From Streptomyces chattanoogensis (GTDB taxonomy: Bacteria; Actinomycetota; Actinomycetes; Streptomycetales; Streptomycetaceae), in NCBI RefSeq assembly GCF_001294335.1, contig NZ_LGKG01000207.1, positions 124,001 through 188,000 of the forward strand: a stretch of 64,000 nucleotides of DNA. Reading direction: 5' to 3'. The notes below the pieces were generated by a model. The model did not search any database. It was not told where the DNA came from and saw only the letters and a list, made by a program, of their open reading frames with translations. The translations under genes were made by a program, and so were the position numbers. Below are positions 1 to 8,533 of this stretch, piece by piece (the stretch's first letter is position 1; every line of letters begins with the position of its first letter).

Positions 1-825
1 GGCAAGTCCACCACCGGCCGCATGATCGTACGGCTTCTCGAACCGACCAGCGGCTCGATCACCTACGACGGCCGCGACATCAGCCACCTCTCCCAGCGCG
101 AGCTCAAACCCCTGCGCCGCGAGCTCCAGATGGTCTTCCAGGACCCGCACTCCTCCCTCAACCCCCGCCAGACCGTCGCCAGGATCATCTCCGATCCCCT
201 TCTGACACAGGGGAGTTCGGCGGCAGACGCCCGCAAGCGCGCGGCCGAACTGATGGATCTGGTCGGCCTCATCCCCGAGCACATGGACCGCTATCCGCAC
301 GAATTCTCCGGCGGCCAGGCCCAGCGCATCGGCATCGCCCGCTCGCTCGCCACCAGCCCCCGGCTGGTCGTCGCCGACGAACCCGTCTCCGCCCTCGACG
401 TCTCCGTACAGGCCCAGATCGTCAACCTCATGGAGCGTCTCCAGCAGGAACTGGGGCTCGCCTACCTCTTCATCGCCCACGATCTCTCGGTGGTGAAGCG
501 GGTCTGCGACCGCGTGGCCGTCATGTACCTCGGCCGGATCGTGGAAATCGGCGACAAGCACCAGGTGTACGCCGCCCCCGCCCACCCCTACACCCGGGCG
601 CTGCTCTCCGCCGTGCCGCTGCCCGACCCCGCGGCCGAACGGGCCCGTGAGCGCATCACGCTCCTCGGTGACCCGCCCAGCCCGGCGGCGCCCCCGCCCG
701 GCTGCACCTTCCACCCGCGCTGCCCCAAAGCCCGCGCGCTCTGCCGGACCGAGGCGCCGCTGCTGAGGATCGCGGCACCGGGCGAGGGACGGGAAGTCGC
801 CTGTCACTTCCCCGAGGCGGCCTGA
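1..825 (+). CDS. Oligopeptide/dipeptide ABC transporter ATP-binding subunit, OppF/DppF type (5' truncated by window)
   Basis: Nucleotide-binding subunit of a peptide-type ABC importer, acting on the inner face of the membrane. The frame is open from base 1, whose first codons give the end of a Walker A loop (GKSTTGR), so the start and roughly the first 45 residues lie outside the window; 274 residues are seen. Visible in order: Q-loop (MVFQDP, near 43), ABC signature SGGQAQR (near 103), Walker B followed by DEPVSALD, and the switch His in IAHD. The tail carries the C-terminal extension typical of OppF/DppF with a Cys cluster ([14 protein letters not shown]). It is probably the last gene of an opp/dpp operon that lies to the left, because a strong hairpin follows at once. 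Family assignment is firm; the substrate cannot be read. Confidence 0.93.
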   Translation, partial: GKSTTGRMIVRLLEPTSGSITYDGRDISHLSQRELKPLRRELQMVFQDPHSSLNPRQTVARIISDPLLTQGSSAADARKRAAELMDLVGLIPEHMDRYPHEFSGGQAQRIGIARSLATSPRLVVADEPVSALDVSVQAQIVNLMERLQQELGLAYLFIAHDLSVVKRVCDRVAVMYLGRIVEIGDKHQVYAAPAHPYTRALLSAVPLPDPAAERARERITLLGDPPSPAAPPPGCTFHPRCPKARALCRTEAPLLRIAAPGEGREVACHFPEAA

Positions 826-830
826 ACACA

Positions 831-872
831 GTGGTGCCCCGGACCTGTCCCTCGACAGGTCCGGGGCACCAC
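831..872. terminator. Bidirectional hairpin terminator between convergent genes
   Basis: A perfect 18-bp inverted repeat (arms 831-848 and 855-872, 6-nt loop CCCTCG) lies between the stop of the ABC ATPase and the stop of the opposing M6 protease. There is no U-tract, as is usual for Streptomyces terminators. The position suits termination of both transcripts. Confidence 0.85.
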
Positions 873-885
873 TGCCGTTGCTGCG

Positions 886-2115
886 CTACGACTTGGTGAT
901 CCGCACCGTATCTCCGCGGGCATCGGCGCTCAGCACATCGATCCGGACACCGGCCGCGGAGTCCGTGAAGGACTCACCGGCCCGGTACGGGGCGTCGTCC
1001 AGCGGACGGCACCCGCTCGCCGGGGCGTCACCGGGCCTCGCATCCATGACGTGCACCGGGCCGTAGCCTGTCTGTGCGGAGGTGTCGACCTTGTAGACCA
1101 GCGCACCGGTCGCACAGGCCGCCGCGTCCGCCCGGACCGCCCGGCGGGATTCGACGACATACGCGGTCGTCGGTCCCGTACGCACCACGGCCATCTTGGT
1201 GCCGCTGCCGTACTCGACCGCGGTGAGACGGACCGTGCCGCTGCCCGCCGAGGCCCGGCAGTGGACCTGGCGGTCGGCGGTCCAGCCGAGTTTCCACGAC
1301 TCCCAGCCGAAGTACTGCGGCGCCTTGCCCGCGATCAGGCCCATGACGTCCCAGCCTCCGACGAACCGGTGGGCATCGGGATCGGCAGCCGTGTCAAAGG
1401 CGTACAGGTCCGGCAGCCCGAAGGTGTGGGCGGTCTCGTGGCCGACCAGCTTCGGGCCCCAGTGCCACATGTCCTGGCCGAAGGTCACCGACCATTTGAT
1501 CCTGTTGCCGTCGGCGACGACGCCCGCCGTGCCCGGCTCGTACACATACGTGGGGGTGAAGGAGATCGCCGGTGCGTTCCGCGTCGCGACGACGTACACC
1601 ATGTCGTACCGCGAGAAGTCCACGGCCGGGTCGGCGGCGGTCACGGCGTCCCGGAGGTAGGCCTCGTGCTCCTCGTGGCTGAGGCCGCGGGCGAAGTGGT
1701 AGTCGGTGGAGGCGTGCGGCATCCGGACCCAGCGCCGGTGCTGGGTGATGGCGAGCCGCACCTTGCCGTACGAGGCGTTGCGTATCCAGTCCGCGCCGGG
1801 CGTGAGCCGCGCGGCGTCGTCGGCCGGGGACTCGGTGGCCGGCGCGTCCGGGAAGTCCACGAAGATCATGCCGACCTTGATGGTGCCGGCGGGGCGCCGG
1901 AAGACGGAGTAGTCGGTCCGGTGACCCTCGTCCGTCCAGCCGGTGGTGCCGGGCAGGGCACAGGCCGAGGGGTCGGCGGTGTTCGCATGGGCAGCCGGGC
2001 CGGCCGGGGCCGCATCGGCGGACGGTGCGCCGAGGAGCAGCAGGAGTACGGGGGCGAGCAGCGCCCGCAGGAGCTTCGTGCTGCGCGCCGGGGCCAAGGG
2101 GCGGGACCGTCTCAA
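886..2115 (-). CDS. Secreted M6-family (immune inhibitor A-like) zinc metalloprotease
   Basis: Predicted secreted zinc endopeptidase. From a TTG start at 2115 the protein is 409 residues with a classic signal peptide: MRRSRP, then a Leu-rich core (LLAPVLLLLLG) and an AxA-like cleavage region near 35. The catalytic motif HETAHTFGLPD (first His about residue 226) matches the HExxHxxGxxD zinc site of metzincin-type M6 proteases, and a GGWDVMG segment follows, as in this family. I chose the TTG because a GAGAGG Shine-Dalgarno lies about 8 bases upstream. The longer in-frame ATG at 2157 lies inside a palindrome and would bury the signal peptide behind 14 residues. Divergent from a LysR regulator, which may control it. 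The protein substrate is unknown. Confidence 0.85.
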   Translation of the reverse strand: MRRSRPLAPARSTKLLRALLAPVLLLLLGAPSADAAPAGPAAHANTADPSACALPGTTGWTDEGHRTDYSVFRRPAGTIKVGMIFVDFPDAPATESPADDAARLTPGADWIRNASYGKVRLAITQHRRWVRMPHASTDYHFARGLSHEEHEAYLRDAVTAADPAVDFSRYDMVYVVATRNAPAISFTPTYVYEPGTAGVVADGNRIKWSVTFGQDMWHWGPKLVGHETAHTFGLPDLYAFDTAADPDAHRFVGGWDVMGLIAGKAPQYFGWESWKLGWTADRQVHCRASAGSGTVRLTAVEYGSGTKMAVVRTGPTTAYVVESRRAVRADAAACATGALVYKVDTSAQTGYGPVHVMDARPGDAPASGCRPLDDAPYRAGESFTDSAAGVRIDVLSADARGDTVRITKS

Positions 2116-2148
2116 AGGATCACGACCTCTCGATACAGGGTGTATGGC

Positions 2149-2164
2149 ATGTGACATTTCACAT
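2149..2164. promoter_or_regulatory. Perfect 6-4-6 palindrome in the protease/LysR divergent promoter region
   Basis: ATGTGA (2149-2154), CATT, TCACAT (2159-2164) form a perfect dyad in the 107-bp gap between the divergent M6 protease and LysR genes. LysR proteins usually bind dyads of the T-N11-A kind in such gaps. Assignment to this LysR protein is inference. Confidence 0.5.
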
Positions 2165-2222
2165 AAGCCTGCGGAGGCACACCCCTGTCCGAAAGCTGTC
2201 ATTGCTCCATAACATCCACGCC

Positions 2223-3233
2223 ATGGACCTGGAGCTACGGCATCTGCGGGTGGTGTGCGCGATCGCCGAGGCGGGCAGCCTCACTCGCGCCGCCGCCTCC
2301 CTGAGCATGACCCAGCCCGGACTGAGCGCCCAACTACGCCGTATTGAAGCCATGTTGGGCGGGTCACTGTTCGACCGCAGGCAGGCCGGAACCGTCCCCA
2401 CACCCTTCGGCGAGCTGGTGCTGAGCCGGGCCCGCGCCATCCTGCCGGGCATCGACGGCCTGCTCGCCGACACCGCCCGGGCCGCCCCCCGGACCACGGC
2501 CCCCGACCGGGTCCGCATCGGCTCGGTCGGCGCCCCGCTGATCGGCCATCTCCTCCTGGCCGTACGGGAGTTGATGCCCCACTCCGAAGTGACCTCACGC
2601 TGCCGGTACGCCCCCGCCGCGCTGCTCGACGACCTGGTGGCGGGCCGCTTGGAGGCGGCGGTGCTCGGCGACCATCCCGGCCAGGAGCTGCCGTCGCCCG
2701 AGGGCGTGATGCTCCAGCCGGTGGTCACCGAGCCCGTCTTCGCCCTCCTGCCGACGGCCCATCCGCTGACCGCGCAGGAGGAGGTCTCCCTGGACCAGCT
2801 CCTCGACGAGGACTGGGCGGTGCCCCGTCCCGACGGCGACCGCACCCGCGAATACTGGTCATCCGTCTGCGCCCACACAGACCGCCGTCCCTGCGCCCCG
2901 TACGAAGCCGAGGGGCGGCAGTTGATCGAGATCGTGCGGGCGGGCCTGGCCGTCAGCCTCTGCCAGGCCACGTTCATCGAGGTACCGGGCGTCGCCGTCC
3001 GCCCCCTCTCCGGAAACCCCCTGTGGTACCGGCACATCCTGGCCTGGCGCCGCGACGGCCCGCTGGCCGCACACGGTGCCGCCATCCGCCGCAGGGTCAC
3101 CGACGGCTATCTGGACACCTGCGCCGTCGGCCCGGTGTACGCACGCTGGCGGGAACGGCATCCGCACGAGGCCAAGTTGGCGGGGACCGGGGACCGGCCT
3201 ACGGAACCGGTCGCACTGCCCGGGTGTCAGTAG
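2223..3233 (+). CDS. LysR-family transcriptional regulator
   Basis: DNA-binding regulator of 336 residues. The N-terminal winged helix-turn-helix runs from MDLELRHLRVV to about residue 60 (AGSLTRAAASLSMTQPGLSAQ), and the remainder is a LysR-type effector-binding domain with its two alpha/beta lobes. The start is the ATG at 2223, because the LysR family begins this close to the MxLxxLR motif; upstream codons in frame have no family match. It is divergent from the M6 protease gene, with a palindrome between them, which suggests it controls that gene and itself. Its stop overlaps the 3' end of convergent trpS by 7 bases. The effector cannot be inferred. Confidence 0.92.
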   Translation: MDLELRHLRVVCAIAEAGSLTRAAASLSMTQPGLSAQLRRIEAMLGGSLFDRRQAGTVPTPFGELVLSRARAILPGIDGLLADTARAAPRTTAPDRVRIGSVGAPLIGHLLLAVRELMPHSEVTSRCRYAPAALLDDLVAGRLEAAVLGDHPGQELPSPEGVMLQPVVTEPVFALLPTAHPLTAQEEVSLDQLLDEDWAVPRPDGDRTREYWSSVCAHTDRRPCAPYEAEGRQLIEIVRAGLAVSLCQATFIEVPGVAVRPLSGNPLWYRHILAWRRDGPLAAHGAAIRRRVTDGYLDTCAVGPVYARWRERHPHEAKLAGTGDRPTEPVALPGCQ

Positions 3234-4339
3234 TGGTTGTTCATGGCGACACGCACCTCGGCGAGGGTGGTCTCCGCCACCGCTCCGGCCCGGTCGTTGC
3301 CCTCGCGCAGGATGTGGCGGAGAGAGGCGCGGTCCTGCGCGTACTGGGCGCGGCGGGCCCGGATCGGCGCCAGGTACTCGTTGACCGCTTCGGTCACGGT
3401 CCGCTTCAGTGCGGCGGCTCCCGCGGAGCCGATCCCGTCGGCAACCTCCTGTGGTGTCTGGTTGCGGCACAGGGCTGCCAGCAGGAGAAGAGACGACACC
3501 TCGGGACGACCGGCCGGGTCGTAGGTGATGTGGCGCTCGGAGTCGGTCTTGGCGCCCTTGATCAGCCGAGCGGTCTCGTCCGCGTCGGCGGCCAGGGTGA
3601 TGGCGTTGCCCCGGCTCTTGCTCATCTTGGTGCCATCCGTACCCAGCAGCAGCGGTGCCTGCGACAGCAGGGCGCCAGGCTCAGGGAAGACGGCGGTGCC
3701 GGCGCCGTAGCGGTCGTTGAAACGGCGGGCGATGGTCCGGGTGAGTTCCAGGTGAGGGAGCTGGTCCTGACCGACCGGGACCAGGTTGGCCTTGCAGAAG
3801 AGGATGTCGGCGGCCTGGTGGGCGGGGTAGGTGAACATCAGCCCGCTGACGGAGGACTGTCGCGCATGGGCGATCTCGTCCTTGACCGTGGGATTGCGGC
3901 TGAGCTCCGCGGTCGAGACGAGGCTGAGGAAGGGCAGCAGCAGCTGGTTGAGGGCCGGAACGGCGCTGTGCGTGAAGATCGTGCTGCGTGCCGGGTCCAC
4001 GCCGATGGCGAGGTAGTCCAGGACCAGTTCCTCGACGTACCCGGTCAGGTTGTCCGCCACATCGCGGTCGGTCAGCACCTGGTAATCCGCGATGATCACG
4101 AACATCTCCACGCCGAGGTTCTGGAGACGTACGCGGTTGTGGAGCGTGCCGAAGTAATGGCCCAGGTGTAGTCGCCCGGTGGGGCGGTCGCCGGTCAGCA
4201 CCCGGAATCGGCCGGGGTCCTTGATGACCTGCTCTTCCAGCTCCGCACTGCGGGCCCGGGCGGCAGACATCCCGAGCGCGTCGGCGGCGGGAGCGGGGAC
4301 GAGGATGTCGGGGCCCGCAGTCTGGAGGGTGTGGTTCAT
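3227..4339 (-). CDS. trpS: Tryptophanyl-tRNA synthetase, inducible (TrpRS1-like) type
   Basis: Charges tRNA-Trp with tryptophan in the cytoplasm. The 370-residue class I synthetase has its HIGH-type motif as HLGH (58-61) and KMSKS (238-242), after an N-terminal extension of about 43 residues. The ATG at 4339 has a good AGGAG site. At the tryptophan pocket the usual GIQPSG segment reads GDRPTG (50-55), so the normal Gln is replaced by Arg52. In S. coelicolor TrpRS1 the equivalent residue is Lys, and this basic residue is known to give indolmycin resistance. The upstream leader carries a tryptophan attenuator, as reported for the S. coelicolor trpRS1 gene. This is therefore probably the second, inducible TrpRS of the cell; indolmycin resistance is inference. 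Confidence 0.93.
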   Translation of the reverse strand: MNHTLQTAGPDILVPAPAADALGMSAARARSAELEEQVIKDPGRFRVLTGDRPTGRLHLGHYFGTLHNRVRLQNLGVEMFVIIADYQVLTDRDVADNLTGYVEELVLDYLAIGVDPARSTIFTHSAVPALNQLLLPFLSLVSTAELSRNPTVKDEIAHARQSSVSGLMFTYPAHQAADILFCKANLVPVGQDQLPHLELTRTIARRFNDRYGAGTAVFPEPGALLSQAPLLLGTDGTKMSKSRGNAITLAADADETARLIKGAKTDSERHITYDPAGRPEVSSLLLLAALCRNQTPQEVADGIGSAGAAALKRTVTEAVNEYLAPIRARRAQYAQDRASLRHILREGNDRAGAVAETTLAEVRVAMNNHY

Positions 4340-4401
4340 GAATGTCTCCTGGTGAGTCGGTATCGCCGTCAGGACGACACGACCCCTGAGCCAGGGGACA
4401 C

Positions 4402-4470
4402 AAAAGGGCCGTCCGTCCGAACGGCCCGGTGCATGCATGAGAGGTGGCCGCTCCTACAAGGAGCGCCACC
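4402..4470 (-). promoter_or_regulatory. Tryptophan attenuator: pause/antiterminator/terminator hairpins in the trpS leader
   Basis: Read on the minus strand. Segment 1:2 is a hairpin overlapping the Trp codons: arms 4460-4470 and 4443-4454, with one bulge. Segment 3:4 is GGGCCGT/ACGGCCC (4421-4427 and 4406-4412) followed by TTTT (4402-4405), an intrinsic terminator 63 bases before the trpS start. Segment 2 contains CGGCC, which can pair with GGCCG in segment 3, so a ribosome stalled on the Trp codons would free segment 2 to form the antiterminator. This is the layout of ribosome-mediated transcription attenuation. Confidence 0.82.
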
Positions 4471-4495
4471 AGCTCAGACATGACGAAAGATGCAT
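4454..4495 (-). CDS. trpS leader peptide with tandem Trp codons
   Basis: A 13-codon open frame, MHLSSCLSWWRSL, ending in TAG at 4454-4456. Two adjacent TGG codons (4469-4471 and 4466-4468) sit inside the first hairpin of the trpS leader. Its translation should report charged tRNA-Trp: stalling at WW would favour the antiterminator and trpS expression. No clear Shine-Dalgarno precedes the ATG. It could be leaderless, or start at the in-frame GTG six bases upstream (VTMHLSS). Confidence 0.78.
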   Translation of the reverse strand: MHLSSCLSWWRSL

Positions 4496-4510
4496 GGTCA
4501 CAGCATAACG

Positions 4511-5368
4511 TCAGCCCGCCGCGCCCCGCTCTGAGGCCGCGCCACGGTCCTGTTCCAGCAAGCGCGTACGGAAGAGATCGAGCACCTCGTCCAGGGCCGC
4601 GCGGGTCGGCTGGCCGGGCTCGTCGATGAGGTGCTCGGTCACTACGGAGTGCGGCGGCAGCGCGGCGTGCGGATTCGCGGCGGAGTCGTCGAGTTCGACG
4701 GCGGTGAACGCCTCGCCGAGTTCGCGGCGCAGAAAGGCGAACCGGTCGCCCGGTACCATCCGGTCGCCGCGGAACCGCAGCCCCATGACCTGAAGACCGT
4801 CGCGTTGGCAGCGGCCCCGGACGGTGGCGAGCTCTTCGGCGGAAATATCGATGCCGCCCGCCCGGCTCTTGGTGAGGGCCAGCGGCAGGGACGGCTGGGA
4901 CAGGACGGGCGCGAGGAGGCGCTCATCGGTGGCCATGGCCAGGGCGAAGCCGCCGGTGAGGCACATGCCGATGGCTCCGACGCCGGGGCCGCCGCAGCGC
5001 TGGTGCTCATGTGCGGCCAGGGCCCTCAGCCAGGTCACCACGGGCGAGGACTTCCCGGTGGCCAGCACGGTGAATTCCCGGCTCACGCACACTTTCCCTA
5101 TCGACGAGGCCGTATAGGCCCCGGCATTCAGCCAGCCGCGGTCCGCGGGATCGGCACTGCGGCCGGGGGTGCCGAAGAGCACCGGGAGGACGGCGGTGCA
5201 GCCGATCTCCGCCACGCGTTCGGCGAACTGCAGCACCTTCGGGGTGATCCCCGGAATTTCCGCCATCACGATCACCGCGGGTCCCGTGCCACGGCGCAGG
5301 ATCCGGCGGGTGACGCCGCCGTGCGCGAAGGTGCCACGGTCGAAACCGGTCAGGTCGTGATCTGCCAT
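4511..5368 (-). CDS. Dienelactone hydrolase-family alpha/beta hydrolase
   Basis: Cytoplasmic alpha/beta hydrolase of 285 residues related to carboxymethylenebutenolidase. The nucleophile elbow is GMCLTGG with Cys instead of Ser, the hallmark of dienelactone hydrolases. Asp (RGDRMVPGDRF) and His (PPHSVVTEH) candidates follow near the C-terminus to complete a Cys-Asp-His triad. I took the ATG at 5368 (MADHDLTGF), since residues upstream in frame are not family-like, although its ribosome site is weak. No aromatic-degradation genes are nearby, so the natural substrate is unknown. It is followed closely upstream by an acetyltransferase gene on the same strand. Confidence 0.85.
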   Translation of the reverse strand: MADHDLTGFDRGTFAHGGVTRRILRRGTGPAVIVMAEIPGITPKVLQFAERVAEIGCTAVLPVLFGTPGRSADPADRGWLNAGAYTASSIGKVCVSREFTVLATGKSSPVVTWLRALAAHEHQRCGGPGVGAIGMCLTGGFALAMATDERLLAPVLSQPSLPLALTKSRAGGIDISAEELATVRGRCQRDGLQVMGLRFRGDRMVPGDRFAFLRRELGEAFTAVELDDSAANPHAALPPHSVVTEHLIDEPGQPTRAALDEVLDLFRTRLLEQDRGAASERGAAG

Positions 5369-5434
5369 GGGATACCACCGTCCGTGTCGGTCGCTGCAGC
5401 CGCCCTCGGCGAAGGGCGGCCGGGTCACACTCTC

Positions 5435-5899
5435 TCAGAGCGTCCTCGTCATGAACGTACTGTTCGGGTCGGGCCGGTAGTCCGCGAAGGGCTCGCAGTA
5501 CCAGAACCCGAACTTCTCGTACAACCGCCGTGCGGGCAGAAAGAATTCGGCGGCGCCGGTCTCCAGGCTCAGCCGTGTGAAGCCCATGCGGTGCGCCTCG
5601 GCGATGATGTGCTCCAGCAGCCGGGAGGCGATGCCGCTCCTTCGCCGCAGCGGCCTGGTACGCATCGACTTCAGCTCCGCGTGGCCCGCATCCAGTGTCT
5701 TGAGGGCGCCGCAGCCCACCAGGTCGTCACCGTCCGAGACCGACCAGAAGGTGATGCCGGGCTTCCGGAGGCTGTCGAGATCAAGGGCGTGCTTGCTCTC
5801 CAGCGGGGTGAGCGACCGCATCTGCCGGACGTGTTCGTCGAGGAACCTGGCGATCTCCGGGCCGGACAGGTCGTCGACCACGATCTTCACCTTGCTCAC
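5435..5899 (-). CDS. GNAT-family N-acetyltransferase
   Basis: 154-residue acetyl-CoA-dependent acetyltransferase. The acetyl-CoA binding motif A is seen as ELKSMRTRPLRRRSGIASRLL (R-x-x-G-I-A), followed by LSLETG and the C-terminal ARRLYEKFGF segment shared by small-molecule GNATs of the YsnE type. The start is the GTG at 5899 (VSKVKIVV), with AAGGGTGA upstream. It lies 66 bases upstream of the dienelactone hydrolase start on the same strand and may be co-transcribed. Substrate unknown. Confidence 0.85.
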   Translation of the reverse strand: MSKVKIVVDDLSGPEIARFLDEHVRQMRSLTPLESKHALDLDSLRKPGITFWSVSDGDDLVGCGALKTLDAGHAELKSMRTRPLRRRSGIASRLLEHIIAEAHRMGFTRLSLETGAAEFFLPARRLYEKFGFWYCEPFADYRPDPNSTFMTRTL

Positions 5900-6034
5900 G
5901 TGCTCACCCTTCTTCGGCTCCCGTTGCTGCGGCGTACGGAGGCTACGTCGGTCTCGGTGGGTGAAGCGAGATCTTTTCGGATGTCCGGCCAACACCCGCA
6001 TGGCTGTGACGCCTTGGCCGAAGCGTCCCGGAGC

Positions 6035-7438
6035 TCACGCCGGCACGGCCTCGTTCGTACGGCCGGCCAGGCGGTGGTGGTACCGGCGCAGCAGGAGTAC
6101 GGCGGTGGTGGCCAGGCCGGTGAGGAGGCCCAGCCAGATGCCGAGGACTTCCAGGTGCAGGGGGTGGGCGAGGAGCCAGGCGGCGGGGAGGCCGATGGCC
6201 CAGTAGCCGATGAGGGTGATGCGGAAGCCGCTCTTGGTGTCGTCGAGGCCGCGCAGGAGACCGACGCCGATGTTCTGCGCGCAGTCGAAGAACTGGAGGA
6301 AGGCGGTGACCATGAGGAGGTGGGTGGCGAGGGTGAGTGCCTGGCCGGAGCGGGGGCCGGAGTCGAGGAAGGGGGCCAGGACGAGTCGGGGGGCGGCGAA
6401 GTAGGCGAGGCCGACGAGGGTCATGACGGCTGCCGCACAGGCGAGTGCGGTGTTCTTGAGGCGGCGGGCGTCGTCGGGGCGGCCGAGGGCGAGTTCACGG
6501 CTGACGTTGAGGGATGCGGCGTGCGAGAGGCCGACGGCCACCTGGAAGACGATGTAGACCAGTTGGTTGACGGCGGTGTGGGCGGCCAGGGCCGCGGGGC
6601 CGAAGGCTCCGGCCAGCAGCGCGGTGACGGAGAAGAAGCCGGCTTCCGAGCCGTAGGTGGCCGCGATGGGTACGCCGAGGGCGACGAGCCGCTTCGTGGT
6701 GGCCGCGTCGGCCTGGGCCGCGTTGAGGGTGAGCAGGGGTGCCAGGCGGCGGTCCTTCTTCGCCGAGAGGTACAGGGCGAGGAAGGAGAGGAGGTGGACG
6801 GTGGAGGTGGCGACGCCGATACCGGTCAGGCCGAGCCGCGGCAGCCACCAAGTGCCATGTATCAGGCCCCAGTTCAGGCCGGCGTTGACGACGATGGAGG
6901 CGAGGGTGATGCGGAGGAGGGCCTGGGGGCGGCGCATGCCGACGGTGAACTGGCGGATGGTCTGGAACCACAGACAGGGCAGCAGTCCGGGGGCCAGGGC
7001 GAGCAGCATGGGCCGGGTCAGCCGGACGACGGCGGCGTCCTGGCCGAGCCAGGTCAGTGCCTGGCCGATGAGGAGCATGAGGGCGGCCCCGGCGAGGCCG
7101 GCGAGGGTGGCGACGGCCAGGCTCGCGCGGACGATCGCACGGATCTCCCCGTGCTCCTCTGCCGTCTGCGCCCGCTCGGCGCGGGCGGCGGCCGCGGCTA
7201 TCCGGTTCCCGACGGAGGTGACCAGGCCGACGCCCATGGTGCGCAGCTGGTTGAAGAGGACGATGGCCAGGCCGCCGGCCGCGAGCTCCTCGGTGCCGAG
7301 CAGGCCCATCATGACGCTGTCTGTGGTGGTCAGTGCGACCTGGGCGAGCTGGGTGAGGATGAGCGGTACGGCGAGGGTGGCCAGTGCCCGGCTGTCGCGC
7401 AGGAGGGTGGTGGGCAGGATGGCGGGCAATGCGGTCAT
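6035..7438 (-). CDS. MATE-family efflux transporter
   Basis: 467-residue membrane antiporter of the MATE superfamily with about 12 hydrophobic helices in two similar halves (LATLAVPLILTQLAQVA near the N-terminus, and the repeat near 235-260). Its ATG at 7438 overlaps the stop of the upstream SbnA-like gene by four bases (ATGA), so the two are translationally coupled. As the last gene of the diaminopropionate-type mini-cluster it is the natural candidate for exporting the product. The exported molecule is inferred from context only. Confidence 0.9.
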   Translation of the reverse strand: MTALPAILPTTLLRDSRALATLAVPLILTQLAQVALTTTDSVMMGLLGTEELAAGGLAIVLFNQLRTMGVGLVTSVGNRIAAAAARAERAQTAEEHGEIRAIVRASLAVATLAGLAGAALMLLIGQALTWLGQDAAVVRLTRPMLLALAPGLLPCLWFQTIRQFTVGMRRPQALLRITLASIVVNAGLNWGLIHGTWWLPRLGLTGIGVATSTVHLLSFLALYLSAKKDRRLAPLLTLNAAQADAATTKRLVALGVPIAATYGSEAGFFSVTALLAGAFGPAALAAHTAVNQLVYIVFQVAVGLSHAASLNVSRELALGRPDDARRLKNTALACAAAVMTLVGLAYFAAPRLVLAPFLDSGPRSGQALTLATHLLMVTAFLQFFDCAQNIGVGLLRGLDDTKSGFRITLIGYWAIGLPAAWLLAHPLHLEVLGIWLGLLTGLATTAVLLLRRYHHRLAGRTNEAVPA

Positions 7439-8469
7439 CGTCGGCGGCTCCTGCGGAGTTTGGTGAGGAGCTCCTCGATCTCCCGTTCCGCTGCGGGATC
7501 GAGGAGGTTGCGGGCCCGCATCCAGTCATCGCTGAAGACGGTGTCCAGGTACTTCTCTCCGCCGTCGTTGATGAGCGCGACCATGGTGCTGCCGGGGGGA
7601 AGGGAGGAGAGCCTGGCCAGGGCCTCGTGGACGACGCCGCCGGCGGAGCCGCCGATGAGCAGGCCGGTGCGGGCGACGGCGCGGCAGGTCGCGAACGCCT
7701 CGATGTCGCCGACCTTGACGCCTTCGTCGATGAGGGCGAAGTCGACGAGGGCGCCGACCGGCGCTCCCTCGGGGGTGCCGGTGCCGGACTGGTAGTAGTC
7801 GTGGGCGGGACCGCCGAAGGCGATCGACCCCTTGGGCTCGACCCCGATGGCCGTGAACGGCGGGATGAACGTGCGCAGTTCGCGGGTCGTACCGCACAGG
7901 GCTCCCCCGGTGCCGACCGCGCCGATCAGGACGTCGAGGCGGCCGTCGAGGGCTTCGGCCAGTTCGTGGGCGACGGGGAAGTAGCCGATGCCGTTGCTGG
8001 GATTGTTGTGCTGCTCGGTGAAGACGGTGTTGTCCTGGCCGCGGGCCAGGTCCTCGGCGAGTTCTTCGCGGGCGGCGGTGGCGAGGTCTGCGGTGCCGTC
8101 GTCGACGACGTAGACCAGCTCGGTGCCCAGGGCCTTCATGGCCCGCAGTTTGTCGGTGCAGGCGTGGTGATCGACCACGGCGGTGAAGGTGTAACCGCGC
8201 TCGGCGGCGATGACGGCGAGCCCGAGGCCGGTGTTGCCGGAGGTGGACTCGACGATCCGGCCGCCGGGCCGCAGCTCGCCGCGCGCCTCGGCGTCGGTGA
8301 CCATCTGCCGCGCCATACGGACCTTCGCCGTACCGGTGGGGTTGAACATCTCCAGCTTCAGCAGGAGGCGGCTGCCGGTTCCGGTCGTGGCGAGTTCGAG
8401 GAGAGGGGTGTGGCCGATGAGATCGGACACGCGGGAGACCACGGCGGGGCGCTGAAGTGCTCCAGGCAT
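7435..8469 (-). CDS. SbnA-like PLP-dependent synthase (cysteine synthase family)
   Basis: 344-residue fold-II PLP enzyme. The lysine that binds PLP is K49 (FNPTGTAKVRMA). ESTSGNTG is the substrate loop, QHNNPSNGIGY the family segment, and GTGGALCG the phosphate cup. Next to an SbnB-like dehydrogenase it is best compared with SbnA of staphyloferrin B biosynthesis, which joins O-phosphoserine and glutamate to give N-(2-amino-2-carboxyethyl)-glutamate, the precursor of L-2,3-diaminopropionate. The start is the ATG at 8469 with AGGAG 7 bases upstream. The downstream MATE gene overlaps its stop. It may act on another beta-replacement substrate; family certainty is high and exact reaction moderate. 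Confidence 0.88.
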   Translation of the reverse strand: MPGALQRPAVVSRVSDLIGHTPLLELATTGTGSRLLLKLEMFNPTGTAKVRMARQMVTDAEARGELRPGGRIVESTSGNTGLGLAVIAAERGYTFTAVVDHHACTDKLRAMKALGTELVYVVDDGTADLATAAREELAEDLARGQDNTVFTEQHNNPSNGIGYFPVAHELAEALDGRLDVLIGAVGTGGALCGTTRELRTFIPPFTAIGVEPKGSIAFGGPAHDYYQSGTGTPEGAPVGALVDFALIDEGVKVGDIEAFATCRAVARTGLLIGGSAGGVVHEALARLSSLPPGSTMVALINDGGEKYLDTVFSDDWMRARNLLDPAAEREIEELLTKLRRSRRR

Positions 8470-8533
8470 CGCATACTCCTGTGAAGGGACTCCTAGGAGG
8501 GAACTCCTGTGAGGGGACGGGGAACGGCCCTGG

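Noticed and set aside
2157..2202. Longer N-terminus for the M6 protease
   Set aside because: It would put 14 or more extra residues before a good signal peptide and places the start in a palindrome without a ribosome site.
4631..7795. Very long + strand open frame (over 1000 codons) opposite the hydrolase, acetyltransferase and MATE genes
   Set aside because: Low-complexity Gly/Glu-rich product typical of the antisense of high-GC genes. The minus-strand genes have clear domains, starts and ribosome sites.
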